A stretch of 40,613 bases of DNA from Patescibacteria group bacterium (GCA_018824115.1 JAHJGY010000018.1:1-40613); one strand, 5' to 3'; shown: positions 9,634-19,354, counted from the stretch's first letter. Numbers and translations: made by a program. Notes: generated from the sequence alone by a model not told the origin.

Positions 9634-9662
9634 ATTATACCACCTAGTTATCTTATAGTCAA
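9634..9662 (-). promoter_or_regulatory. sigma70-type promoter for 8794-9483
   Basis: TTGACT (9662-9657) - 17 nt - TATAAT (9639-9634) on the minus strand. Confidence 0.8.
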
Positions 9663-9735
9663 AGCTCCTCTGCGGAATGGTTGGAGTTATCGAGATATAG
9701 GGAGTGAAACATAAATGGCTTCATTGGTTGTAAGA

Positions 9736-9776
9736 GCTCACTTTAGTGAGCGACCTTATCGCAGATTAAAATCTGC
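9736..9776. repeat. tandem small hairpins
   Basis: GCTCACTTTAGTGAGC (9736-9751) and GCAGATTAAAATCTGC (9761-9776). Confidence 0.6.
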
Positions 9777-9802
9777 TACTACGGGTAGAGCAAGAAATCA
9801 GG

Positions 9803-11353
9803 TTACTTAATAGAGTGTAATATTTGCTCTGCCTCTCTGGCTGTTGCCAGCCTAGGTTGGGCGTAGTCCTCAATGATTATGGGAATTAGCTCGTAAGCAA
9901 CTTTCTTATCTTTACCGATTATAAGTTTTACTAGCAAGCCCTGGCGGGTTTTTTCGCTCCACATTTGGTCAAAGATCAAATTGCCCAGCCCGTAGAAAAT
10001 TAATCCACTGTTATATTCTTCGTACTTTTGCACCCAGTGGGCCTGGTCGCCGGTTACTACGTTTGCTCCCCAATCGACCAGCTTCCTTCCGATATCGATC
10101 TGTCCTTGTGTCGGTTGGTGAGTGTATTCGGGGCCCCAATTGGGCATGGTAATTAGGACGTCAACTAGAGGATCAATTTGTTCAACCACGGTTTTAATAA
10201 CTGTCTCGTCCCACCAGGCCACGCCAGTAGAATTCTCGACAGCAGAGCTCAGCTCAGCTGATGCCGCAGGTGAAGTGCCAGCAACAGTGTTAAAAGCAAG
10301 AAATCCCACTTTTAATTGATTGCTAGAGCTATCTTGTAAAGTGATGATTTGCGATTTTAGGGCCTGTTCTATATTCTCACCTGCGCCGGTAAACAGAATG
10401 TTGTTATCGGCGAGCACCTGGGTAGTGTATTCAATGCCGCTCACACCGTAGTCACCGAGATGATTACCGGCAATGCCGACTACATCAACCCCTGCAAAGG
10501 GTAAGCCCTTGATGTAGTTGGTCTGAGCGCAAAAAACGGGTTTGTCGGCAACATAAGGGCAGTCTTCTACGAACGGAGATTTTAAGTTAATAATGGTAAG
10601 ATCTGCGGCTTGGGTTAGAGGCGCGATTTTTTCCCAAGGGTAATTAACATTATTGTATTTGCGGATGCGTTCATCGACGCCGCGAGATAAAACTACCGTG
10701 CCGCCGATTAAGATTTCCCAATCAGCCGCTTGGTGATTGTTGGTGGTAATTACCAGAGAATCTCGGGGCAGTAAGTCGTAGAGTTCAAGGATGTCGTTAT
10801 TATTGTGATAGACGCAGCCTAATCCAAAGTTGGTGCCAATTTTTTCCGGTTCGTTTGTTCCATGGAAGGCGCGGGTGGTTTTCTTGAATGATGTGCTATC
10901 CCAGACTTCTAGGAACATCAATCTGGGCCCGTAAATTCCGCCCAGATCTTGTTTCTTTTCTCCAATCCGCCAGACACTCTCTAGCATATTGTTTTCGCCA
11001 GATCCTGTCGATATAGTGTAAATTTTTAGTAGTTCCTTGCCATAGAAGATATAGTTTTTTTGTTCCGGGATAACTACTACCGACAAGTAGTTAGTGAGAT
11101 CTACTGTGCTGGGGATTTTTGCGAGCCAGTTTTTGAGTCGCGGATCGGTGAGTCGATCAGTTTGCTGGGCGTTTGGGGTTGGGATTTGAGCGGACATAAT
11201 AGTGGGTGAAGTATTGGAAGTTGGCGGTGGAGAAGTGGTTTGGCTAGGTTGTGGGGGGCCTTGCGGTATTCGGGCGATGATTGTGAGTTCTAAAATGATC
11301 AGAAGAAGGGCGACAAGGAGGTTACGGTGAAGCCTGGTCCCGAGGAAATTCAT
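9803..11353 (-). CDS. fusion of YkuD-like (L,D-transpeptidase) domain and CapA/PGA_cap-like metallophosphatase domain
   Basis: N-half AFHGTNEPEKIGTNFGLGCVYHNNNDILELYDLL; C-half IGGTVVLSRGVDE, LTIINLKSP, GIAGNHLGDYG, FYGLGNLIFDQ. Confidence 0.82.
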   Translation of the reverse strand: MNFLGTRLHRNLLVALLLIILELTIIARIPQGPPQPSQTTSPPPTSNTSPTIMSAQIPTPNAQQTDRLTDPRLKNWLAKIPSTVDLTNYLSVVVIPEQKNYIFYGKELLKIYTISTGSGENNMLESVWRIGEKKQDLGGIYGPRLMFLEVWDSTSFKKTTRAFHGTNEPEKIGTNFGLGCVYHNNNDILELYDLLPRDSLVITTNNHQAADWEILIGGTVVLSRGVDERIRKYNNVNYPWEKIAPLTQAADLTIINLKSPFVEDCPYVADKPVFCAQTNYIKGLPFAGVDVVGIAGNHLGDYGVSGIEYTTQVLADNNILFTGAGENIEQALKSQIITLQDSSSNQLKVGFLAFNTVAGTSPAASAELSSAVENSTGVAWWDETVIKTVVEQIDPLVDVLITMPNWGPEYTHQPTQGQIDIGRKLVDWGANVVTGDQAHWVQKYEEYNSGLIFYGLGNLIFDQMWSEKTRQGLLVKLIIGKDKKVAYELIPIIIEDYAQPRLATAREAEQILHSIK

Positions 11354-11379
11354 AACCCAATTTTAACACGTTTCTTTGG

Positions 11380-12084
11380 TTAAGAATCGGACTTTTTAGT
11401 TTTTTCTTCGGATGGTTCTTCTTTAGGTTTATCGTCTTTTTTCGCAGTTTCTTCTCCCTCTGGAGCAGTTTCTTCTCCCCCTGGTACTTCTTCCGCTTGG
11501 GCCTCTTCTACTTCCTCCTCGGTCTGTGCCGGCTCGATTTTACAGACCACTTCGTCCGGATCGAGATCAGTCTTAACTTTTGAGGGTAACTTAAGGTCTT
11601 TTACAATAATTGCGTCATTCACGTCGGCAAGTTTAGAAATGTCAACCTCGATTTCAGAAGGGATGTCCGTTGGGAGGCAAGTAACTTCTAGTTCGGTGAG
11701 TATTTCTAATAGCATTCCTGTTCCCACTTTAACGGCGGGTGCCTCTCCCACAAAGGTTATTGGGACATCGGTCGTGGTTTCTTCCGTTAAGTCTACTTGG
11801 AGGAAGTCCGTGTGGAGGATTTGGTTTGTTACTGGATGAGCCTGAATGTGGCGGATGAGTACGGGTCGCTTTTCTTTCTCCCCTTTAACTTGGAGGTAGA
11901 TAAGCTCAGTTTCCCCGGCCTCTTTGAATGTCTTAAGGAATTCATCTACAGACAGTTGAATGGTCAGCGATTCTAGGCCCGAACCGTAGATGTTTGCCGG
12001 TAAAATCCCTTGCTTGCGGAGTTTCTTGATTTTGCTCCCCAGGATTCCCCTTTTTTCTGCTTTTAGTTGTGTTTCTTTTACCAT
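11380..12084 (-). CDS. rplY: ribosomal protein L25/Ctc with long acidic C-terminal tail
   Basis: KAEKRGILGSKIKKLRKQGILPANIYGSG, LIRHIQAHPVTNQILHTDFLQVDL; start reset to ATG 12084. Confidence 0.9.
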   Translation of the reverse strand: MVKETQLKAEKRGILGSKIKKLRKQGILPANIYGSGLESLTIQLSVDEFLKTFKEAGETELIYLQVKGEKEKRPVLIRHIQAHPVTNQILHTDFLQVDLTEETTTDVPITFVGEAPAVKVGTGMLLEILTELEVTCLPTDIPSEIEVDISKLADVNDAIIVKDLKLPSKVKTDLDPDEVVCKIEPAQTEEEVEEAQAEEVPGGEETAPEGEETAKKDDKPKEEPSEEKTKKSDS

Positions 12085-12103
12085 GGTGATAGTATCAAAC
12101 CGA

Positions 12104-12880
12104 ATGAGCAAGCAAAAGCTGCCTCCCGAAACTGTCGATTACGATGCCTCAGGGTGCGATTATATAAAATATTGGTCCGATCGTCAATACGAGCACCAGG
12201 CGGAGAAAATTGCGTTGGAAAAATTAATTCCTTCTAGAGGAGATTCAATCCTGGATTTGGGAGGGGGGTATGGAAGGTTGACCCCTTTGTACGTGAATCG
12301 TTTTGAGCGCGTTACGATCTTGGATATTTCCGAGAGACACTTACAGCAAGCACAAGTGATGATCGAGAGTCTTGGCCTAAAAGGAATTGAAGTGAAGAAA
12401 GGTGATGTTAATAACATTTCTTCTAAGAATAGCAGTGTTGAGGTTGTCTTGATAATGAGAGTTCTACACCATATCACCTCGCCCGAACGGGTATTTAAGG
12501 AAGTAAACCGCGTTTTGCAATCAAGGGGGTTACTTATTTTAGAGTTTCCCAACAAGTGTAATTTTAAAGCTGTTGTTAGGAATTTGATTAGGGGGCGATG
12601 GCGGTTTTGTCTAAATCGCGAGCCCTATGAGCAAGCGGCCGCTGGGGAGGAAGGAATTTTCTATAACTTTCATCCAAAGTATATTTTCGAGCTGTTGAGA
12701 ACTGCAGGTTTTAGAATAGAGAAGCGAATTTCTGTATCAAACCTGAGAAGCCCGACTTTGAAACGGATATTACCTTTGGGGGTTTTAGTATTTCTTGAGA
12801 AGGTTTGTCAAGTAATTCTTACGCCAGTAAATTTTGGACCATCTTTGATTTTGCGTTGTCGTAAGGTTAAAGATGTGTGA
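12104..12880 (+). CDS. class I SAM-dependent methyltransferase
   Basis: DSILDLGGGYGRLTPLY, VTILDISERHLQQA, VLIMRVLHHITSPERVFKEVNRVL. Confidence 0.88.
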   Translation: MSKQKLPPETVDYDASGCDYIKYWSDRQYEHQAEKIALEKLIPSRGDSILDLGGGYGRLTPLYVNRFERVTILDISERHLQQAQVMIESLGLKGIEVKKGDVNNISSKNSSVEVVLIMRVLHHITSPERVFKEVNRVLQSRGLLILEFPNKCNFKAVVRNLIRGRWRFCLNREPYEQAAAGEEGIFYNFHPKYIFELLRTAGFRIEKRISVSNLRSPTLKRILPLGVLVFLEKVCQVILTPVNFGPSLILRCRKVKDV

Positions 12881-12948
12881 TTAACGTCCCGGGTAGCTCC
12901 GGGAGCTACTTAATGCTGTCAGGGCAATAAAACTAGGAGATTTGAAGA

Positions 12949-14988
12949 ATGAGCAGTAGACAGGAACAATCAACAATCTTTAAACAGCTCGATCGCTGGG
13001 GTACGGCTATCGTGCATTGGCAGGCAGAAGCGGTCGCCAGTTTATTTTTTGGTATTCCCCTTGTTCTCATTATCGGGGTGTATCTTAATTTTGGATTATC
13101 AACTCTAGTAAAACTTCTTGCCCTGGTTTTATTCTTGGCAATTGGCGTTTGGGTACCGCTGTGGCTCCTCTTGGCCAAGTTTTCGATTAGGCCAGTTCGG
13201 GGAGTAATAAAAAGGTATTTAAAGGGAGAGGAAATAGGGGAGAAGGAAATTATTAAGACAATCGAGTTCTTCCTGGCTTATCCGCGCCGGCACGCGACAA
13301 AAGCTTTCTTCCTCACCCTTTTTGCCTATGTGTCTGGAGCTTTACCGCTGTGGCTGGGAATTGTTCCCGAGATGATTCCGAATCTGAAGAAGTTCACTCT
13401 CATTAGCACGTCCATAGGTTTTGTCGTGGGATTAATAGAAGCTTTCTTAAACTACGCTTTATTAGAGACTTATTTGCGTGGGGCGATTGAGTCACTTTTG
13501 TCTACGTATGCTGGAAAAGTAGGTCGTGTGTATAAATATTTAAGAGTTACCCTGTTTACTAAGATTTTTCTTTTGGTATATTTTGTGAGTTTAGCGGTTC
13601 AAGTTGCTTTGCTAACGATATTTTTGGGTAGAATCCTGATTTTTTATCCCGGTGAATTTATCTTCCATTTTACCGTACTGGTTACATTTGTTTTGTTTGG
13701 TACTTTCTTCAGCCTAATTATGGCAACAATTTTCGCTCGCAATCTCACTAGCCCGTTGCACCGGGTTGTTACTTGGAGTCGAGAGATTATCAGGGGAAAC
13801 TTAGACGCAAAAATTTACCTAGCTACCGACGATGAATCAGCTGATGTTCTTGAATATTCGGAAAAGATGGTTGAAAACTTGAAACGGGGTCAGGAACTGA
13901 TGGCGGCAGAGAAAAATAAACTTGCTGTTGTTCTTTCTGGGGTTGCTGACGGAGTTGTCGCCGTGGATCAAAGCTATAGGATTGTGGTGTTTAACAGCGC
14001 GGCCGCGGGTATTACGGGATGGCTTCCCGAAGAGGCTATTGGCAAGAATTTAGATACAATCTTGTTAATTTATGGTTTGGATCATAGTCGGGTTTCAATT
14101 GATCGTTTGTGTCCACGTGAAATTGATAATGTGACTGATAAGATTACCTATTTCGAGCCGAATTTAAGTTTAAAAACTAAAACTGGATCAGAGAAGCAGG
14201 TTAATTTAATGGCAGCGACAATAAAAGAGGGATCAGTAGCAGATGTTAGTTACATTCTTACTTTCCACGATGTTACAGAAGAGCGAGAATTAGAGAGAAT
14301 GAAGCTAGACTTTGTGGCGATGGCCGCTCATGAATTGCGGACACCAATTACCTCAATTATTGGCTATCTATCGGTTTTACAAGACGAGTTAGGCTCAAGC
14401 TTAAATATGGAACATCAACAATTTTTCCGACGAGCTTTGACATCCGGTAAACGATTGATTGGACTAATGGAGAACTTGTTATCAATTACTAGGATAGAAA
14501 AGGGGAGACTGACCCTCCGGCTTGCTTCTATTGACTGGCAGGGTTTGGTGAAGGAAGCAGTTACGGAATTCACGCCACTGGCAGACGAGAAAGGCTTGCA
14601 GCTAAGGTGGAAACCCTTGAAAACGTCGTTGCCAATGGTGCTGGTGGATTCGTTGCGAATCTCGGAAGTCCTTAATAATTTATTGAATAATGCTATTACG
14701 TACACCGCAAAAGGGGCAATTTCTATTTGGTGTGAGTATGATGATAAAGAGAAAATGGTGATTACGCACATAAAGGATACTGGACCAGGGATTCCGGAAG
14801 AGAGCATGCCTCATTTATTTGAAAAGTTTTACCGGATTGCGGGGCCATTAGAGGAGGGCTCCAAAGGGACTGGGTTAGGTCTTTATATTTCCAAGTCAAT
14901 TACTACTATGCACGGGGGGCGCATTTGGGTTAAATCAGATTTTGGTAAAGGATCAACTTTTAGTTTTAGTTTGCCGATTGCGGAATAG
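12949..14988 (+). CDS. membrane sensor histidine kinase (HAMP, PAS, HisKA, HATPase_c)
   Basis: AAHELRTPITSIIGY (H-box), NNLLNNAITYTAKG (N), DTGPGIPEE (G1), GTGLGLYISKSI (G2); AGGAG SD. Confidence 0.92.
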   Translation: MSSRQEQSTIFKQLDRWGTAIVHWQAEAVASLFFGIPLVLIIGVYLNFGLSTLVKLLALVLFLAIGVWVPLWLLLAKFSIRPVRGVIKRYLKGEEIGEKEIIKTIEFFLAYPRRHATKAFFLTLFAYVSGALPLWLGIVPEMIPNLKKFTLISTSIGFVVGLIEAFLNYALLETYLRGAIESLLSTYAGKVGRVYKYLRVTLFTKIFLLVYFVSLAVQVALLTIFLGRILIFYPGEFIFHFTVLVTFVLFGTFFSLIMATIFARNLTSPLHRVVTWSREIIRGNLDAKIYLATDDESADVLEYSEKMVENLKRGQELMAAEKNKLAVVLSGVADGVVAVDQSYRIVVFNSAAAGITGWLPEEAIGKNLDTILLIYGLDHSRVSIDRLCPREIDNVTDKITYFEPNLSLKTKTGSEKQVNLMAATIKEGSVADVSYILTFHDVTEERELERMKLDFVAMAAHELRTPITSIIGYLSVLQDELGSSLNMEHQQFFRRALTSGKRLIGLMENLLSITRIEKGRLTLRLASIDWQGLVKEAVTEFTPLADEKGLQLRWKPLKTSLPMVLVDSLRISEVLNNLLNNAITYTAKGAISIWCEYDDKEKMVITHIKDTGPGIPEESMPHLFEKFYRIAGPLEEGSKGTGLGLYISKSITTMHGGRIWVKSDFGKGSTFSFSLPIAE

Positions 14989-15053
14989 GTTGCTGATTAT
15001 CTTTTAGACTTTCAGCGTTTTTCAAAGTTTTGTAGTTTCCAAGTGCTGGTAGT

Positions 15054-15401
15054 TCAAAAGGCGCTTTGGTCTGGCGCCGCTGTCGGTGTTGGGGTGGTAT
15101 CGGAGGGGGTGAGAGTTATTCCTGTTGGTTGTTCTGATGATGTCGGTGTTAAGTTTTGATGTGGACTAGCTTGTGGAGTTACTGTGGGTGTTGGCAGTTC
15201 ATTATCATAGAGCGAAGAGATAAAATCCGGGATTTCGTTCTCGGTTTTAGTAGGAATTGAGATTTGTAAATTACGAGTTTGACCGAGTGGATGATAGGTA
15301 TCCGAGTTTCGTAGGTAGATGGATAAAATAATGAGTACCAGGCAAATAACAATCATGAGGATGACGAAAAGTGTTGATAGGCGAGCCCCCTTTTTTCTCA
15401 T
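15054..15401 (-). CDS. single-TM protein with Thr/Pro-rich extracytoplasmic tail
   Basis: N-terminal TM helix; TPTVTPQAS...TPTPTAAP low complexity. Confidence 0.6.
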   Translation of the reverse strand: MRKKGARLSTLFVILMIVICLVLIILSIYLRNSDTYHPLGQTRNLQISIPTKTENEIPDFISSLYDNELPTPTVTPQASPHQNLTPTSSEQPTGITLTPSDTTPTPTAAPDQSAF

Positions 15402-15429
15402 TGTGGGTATTTGTTAATATTATAGCTAT

Positions 15430-16485
15430 ATGCGGGAGGTTACACAACTAACTATAGAGGAGCTAAAAGGGAAGAGAGTCTTAGTTGCGGCGGATTTGGA
15501 TGTGCCTTTAGAGACTGGTGGGGGCACTGACGAGCTTAGCGTGGCTGACGATTATCGCTTGCGCGGAGTTGCGGAGACAACGAGGTTTCTTTTGGGGCAG
15601 CGAGCAATAGTGATTTTGGCTGGTCATTTAGGCCGGCCAAAAGGTCAGGTTGTCCAAGAATTACGGATGATGCCAGTAGTAACAAGGTTAAGAGAACTGC
15701 TTGGTCAGGTTGATATTTTTAGAGCGAAAAGTGTTGTAGGAGTTGAAGTGAGTAAAAAAGCTGCCGAGTTAAAACCTGGTCAAGTTCTGATTCTGGAAAA
15801 TGTGCGTTTTGATCCTCGAGAAGAGAATAATGATGCCGATTTTGCTAGAGAATTAGCGAAGTTAGCGGATTATTACGTGAACGAACTTTTCAGTACGTCG
15901 CACCGTGAACACGCATCGATAGTTAGTGTGCCTAGATTATTGCCCTCTTACGCAGGAATTCGATTCGCCCAGGAGGTGCGTGTTCTTGATAAGATTAGGG
16001 TGCAACCTGGACGACCTCTTGTTTTTATTGTTGGTGGTTCAAAGAAAGGCAAGGTATCTTTCGTGAAAGACATCGCTGTCTTGGCAGATGAAATACTGTT
16101 AGGGGGAACGTTGTCTTATGCCCAAGAGCTGGAGGGAGTTCCCAAGGTTCGTTTCCCGGTAGACGCAGTGAGAATAGACGATATTGGGCCAGAATCGGTG
16201 GCGATGTTCTGTCGGATCATACACCGTGCAGGAACGGTTGTGTGGGCGGGACCTCTTGGTCGGTTTGAAGATGAACGATATATTAAGGGAAGTGAAAAAA
16301 TTGCTCACTGTATTACTGAATCTGATTGCAATAGTGTGGTGGGAGGAGGAGATACATTAGCGATGCTCGGACGTCTTGGATTGCGTGAGAGATTTGGGTT
16401 TTGCTCCACGGGGGGCGGTGCTATGTTAGAATACTTAGCGAATGGCACTTTGCCGGGAATTGAAGCACTGGAAGGCGGTTTGTAG
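15430..16485 (+). CDS. pgk: phosphoglycerate kinase, divergent short form
   Basis: AADLDVPL, LAGHLGRPKG, LILENVRFDPREE, VWAGPLGRFE, VVGGGDTLA, CSTGGGAMLEYLANGTLPGIEAL. Confidence 0.92.
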   Translation: MREVTQLTIEELKGKRVLVAADLDVPLETGGGTDELSVADDYRLRGVAETTRFLLGQRAIVILAGHLGRPKGQVVQELRMMPVVTRLRELLGQVDIFRAKSVVGVEVSKKAAELKPGQVLILENVRFDPREENNDADFARELAKLADYYVNELFSTSHREHASIVSVPRLLPSYAGIRFAQEVRVLDKIRVQPGRPLVFIVGGSKKGKVSFVKDIAVLADEILLGGTLSYAQELEGVPKVRFPVDAVRIDDIGPESVAMFCRIIHRAGTVVWAGPLGRFEDERYIKGSEKIAHCITESDCNSVVGGGDTLAMLGRLGLRERFGFCSTGGGAMLEYLANGTLPGIEALEGGL

Positions 16486-16543
16486 GAAGATGGCACTACC
16501 GGTATTAGTAAGTTGATTCCCGTAAACTACTAGCTAAAAAGAG

Positions 16544-17230
16544 ATGTTAATCGTAGCTAATTGGAAATTACATTTTAATCTTCAGGAAGTAAGAGAATGG
16601 CTATCCGAGTTCGCGGAAAATATAAGCGAAGTAGATGATTCTGTGGAAATTGTAATTTGCCCTTCTTTCCCATTGATCCCCGAGCTAAAGAGGATAGTTA
16701 GTGAGCAAGTATTACCTGTTAAGTTAGGTGCCCAAGATATCTCTATTTTCGAAGAGGGTCAGTATACCGGTGAAGTGAGTGGGAAGCAGTTAAGAGATTG
16801 GGTTAATTATGTTATCGTCGGGCATTCCGAGAGGCGTTCGTATTTTAATGAAACAGATCAGGATGTGTTGAAGAAGATTCTTCTTACACAAAAATATCAG
16901 CTGAGACCCATTGCCTGCATTAGTTCGCTTGATCAAGCGGAGGTTTTGGAGGGAGAATTATTAGATAAGGAGAATCTTGTTATTGTCTATGAGCCGTTAT
17001 TTGCTATTGGTACGGGTCAGTCGGACAGTCCCAGTAGCGCGGCTGAGCAGGCGCAGCGGATAAGGTCTACTTTTGGTAAAGATGTAAGAGTGTTATATGG
17101 GGGGAGCGTTGATTTAGCAAATGTTACCGATTTTCTTAGAGAAAGTATCGATGGAGTTTTAGTTGGTACTGCTAGTTTGGACCCGGCGGAGTTTGCCGGG
17201 ATTGTAAAAAAGGTTTCAGCCAAAGGCTGA
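16544..17230 (+). CDS. tpiA: triosephosphate isomerase
   Basis: VANWKLHF, VIVGHSERRSYFNETD, VYEPLFAIGTGQ, VLYGGSVDLANV, GVLVGTASLD. Confidence 0.93.
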   Translation: MLIVANWKLHFNLQEVREWLSEFAENISEVDDSVEIVICPSFPLIPELKRIVSEQVLPVKLGAQDISIFEEGQYTGEVSGKQLRDWVNYVIVGHSERRSYFNETDQDVLKKILLTQKYQLRPIACISSLDQAEVLEGELLDKENLVIVYEPLFAIGTGQSDSPSSAAEQAQRIRSTFGKDVRVLYGGSVDLANVTDFLRESIDGVLVGTASLDPAEFAGIVKKVSAKG

Positions 17231-17268
17231 TGGGCCCCTGGCCCAAATTCGAACATCGGACCGATGTT
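17231..17268. repeat. two tandem intergenic hairpins
   Basis: TGGGCC-CCT-GGCCCA (17231-17245), AACATCG-GAC-CGATGTT (17252-17268). Confidence 0.55.
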
Positions 17269-17290
17269 ACGTCGGACCGGTTCTCATTAA

Positions 17291-18463
17291 ATGGACTATG
17301 TTGATTTAGGAACCCTTTCACGGAAAACAATAACTCGACGGCGGGGGCAGAGAAAAATTAAGTTGCCTTCGAAACTAGTTGGAGTGTTGTTAATCATAAT
17401 TATTGGTTTTGCGACGGTGAAACTTTTGTTGTCGTCGGCGACGACAGTATGGGCTGATTTTTGGTCTGCTTCCGGATCGGTAATATCTTATATGCTGCCA
17501 GGATCTGTGAAGGTAAAGAAGGATGGCGGGGTAACTAATGTTTTGTTAGTTGGAATAGATCGCCGGGCGAGGGTGCCTTATACATACCAGGGGCCGGATG
17601 ATACTCTAATGCGCAACGGTTTCCTCGCCGATACAATTATTGTTGCCTCACTGAATTACGAAACAGATCAATTAAGTATGCTTTCTTTACCGCGCGACCT
17701 GTGGTTAGAGATCCCCGAGTTTGGCAGTTTACAAAAACAATATTCTAAAATCAATGCCTGTTATGCTTTGGGTGATCGTTTTTCCGGCGAGGAAGATGGG
17801 GGAATGTTGCTGCTTAGTCAAGTACTCGAGGATGTCTTAGATATACCTATCCATTATTGGGCGAGGATTGACTTTGTTGGTTTCGAGAAAGGGGTAGATG
17901 CAATTGGGGGGATAGACCTTATTGTTGACCAGGCATTTGATGATTATCAGTTTCCTCGAGTTGGTAACGAAGGAGCACCTTGGGATCAACGATGGGAGCA
18001 CGTTCATTTTGATGCTGGTTTGCAGCATATGGATGGAGCAACCGCATTAAAGTATGCACGCTCGCGACATGCTTTAGGGCCGGAAGGTACTGATTTCGCT
18101 CGATCCAAGCGGCAGCAAAAAGTAATTATTGCTGCTAAAAACAAAGTTGTTTCTTCGTCAACCTTGTTCAATCCCATAAAGCTCAAAGAGCTTTTTGAAG
18201 TAGTGTCGGATAATCTAAATCTAAAGACCGACATTAAGCTTTCGGAAATACCTTTATTCTTTTCTTTAGCTAAAGGGTTGGTCGATGAAGAGGTCCAGAC
18301 ATATAGTCTTACTGATGAGGGATTAAGCCTTCTAGCTACGCCACAAGACTTATCGATGTACGGAGGAGCGTGGATCTTGCTGCCGACCGCAGGTTTTAGT
18401 GATTATTCCGATATTCAAGGATTTGTTAAAGGAGCTTTTTACTCAGCTATTAGTGAGCCCTAG
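17291..18463 (+). CDS. LytR-CpsA-Psr (LCP) family protein
   Basis: NVLLVGIDRRA, ADTIIVASLNYETDQLSMLSLPRDLWLEIP, YARSRHALGPEGTDFARSKRQQ. Confidence 0.9.
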   Translation: MDYVDLGTLSRKTITRRRGQRKIKLPSKLVGVLLIIIIGFATVKLLLSSATTVWADFWSASGSVISYMLPGSVKVKKDGGVTNVLLVGIDRRARVPYTYQGPDDTLMRNGFLADTIIVASLNYETDQLSMLSLPRDLWLEIPEFGSLQKQYSKINACYALGDRFSGEEDGGMLLLSQVLEDVLDIPIHYWARIDFVGFEKGVDAIGGIDLIVDQAFDDYQFPRVGNEGAPWDQRWEHVHFDAGLQHMDGATALKYARSRHALGPEGTDFARSKRQQKVIIAAKNKVVSSSTLFNPIKLKELFEVVSDNLNLKTDIKLSEIPLFFSLAKGLVDEEVQTYSLTDEGLSLLATPQDLSMYGGAWILLPTAGFSDYSDIQGFVKGAFYSAISEP

Positions 18464-19323
18464 CTGGATAAGACAAATTCCTCTAGTTGCCTTTTATATG
18501 GCGTGAGAAAACTTGCTGAAAGTTCTCCTTTAGGAACATGAGTTTTCAAAGGTACGATAACTACTTGGTGTTGAGGTGCAATGTCTTTAAGGATTTTTAG
18601 ATTCTTTTCAGTGTCATAGTATTGATTGTCCTTACTTTCCACGATCAAAGTTGGTACATGGATCATTAGAGGTTGATCTGATACCTTAGTATTAACGATT
18701 GAGTGATTAGTTTGCATCCAGACTGAGGAAGACATCTGACGCCATTGTTGTTTCTCGAATTTAATAATGTCGGGCTTTCTATCGTTTGGATCGAAATTTC
18801 TGGCAAGGAGATAATTCATTAATCTGTCACTGTGGATAATACGATCTGCTAGCCAGGGAACGATTTTTGTTTTGACTAGGAAGGGGAATGAGCGAATATA
18901 CAGTTGATATTTTTGCAGTTTTGGTTTCCATACCGAGTCATCAGCCGGGGTAACTAGTAACACTACCTTGCGAATTCGGGATGAAATTAAGGGAAAGAGT
19001 TTTAATGCCACAAGCCCGCCCATTGATCCCCCCAGAAGGACGATTTCATTAAGATCGAGTGTGTCAACAAATTCGGCCAAAGTTTCAGCATAGGCGGTCA
19101 TGGTATGCCTCTGTCTCTGATATGGTGAGGTTCGCCCGCAGCCCGGGAGGTCGGGTGCAACAACATAAGCATACTCAGCGAGAGTTGTTAGAATGCCCTT
19201 AAACCGTAGAGCGTCTGAACGGTGTCCGTGAATAAACAATACAGTAGGCCCTGATCCGAGGGTATAGTAATAGATTTTTTGGTTGTTTAATTGGAGATAT
19301 TGGCCATTAATAGCTGTTGACAT
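18460..19323 (-). CDS. alpha/beta hydrolase
   Basis: VLFIHGHRSDALRF, VVAPDLPGCGRTSP, VLLGGSMGGLVALKL (GxSxG nucleophile elbow). Confidence 0.88.
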   Translation of the reverse strand: MSTAINGQYLQLNNQKIYYYTLGSGPTVLFIHGHRSDALRFKGILTTLAEYAYVVAPDLPGCGRTSPYQRQRHTMTAYAETLAEFVDTLDLNEIVLLGGSMGGLVALKLFPLISSRIRKVVLLVTPADDSVWKPKLQKYQLYIRSFPFLVKTKIVPWLADRIIHSDRLMNYLLARNFDPNDRKPDIIKFEKQQWRQMSSSVWMQTNHSIVNTKVSDQPLMIHVPTLIVESKDNQYYDTEKNLKILKDIAPQHQVVIVPLKTHVPKGELSASFLTPYKRQLEEFVLSS

Positions 19324-19354
19324 GGTAGAATTATACTAAATTTACTAAGATACC

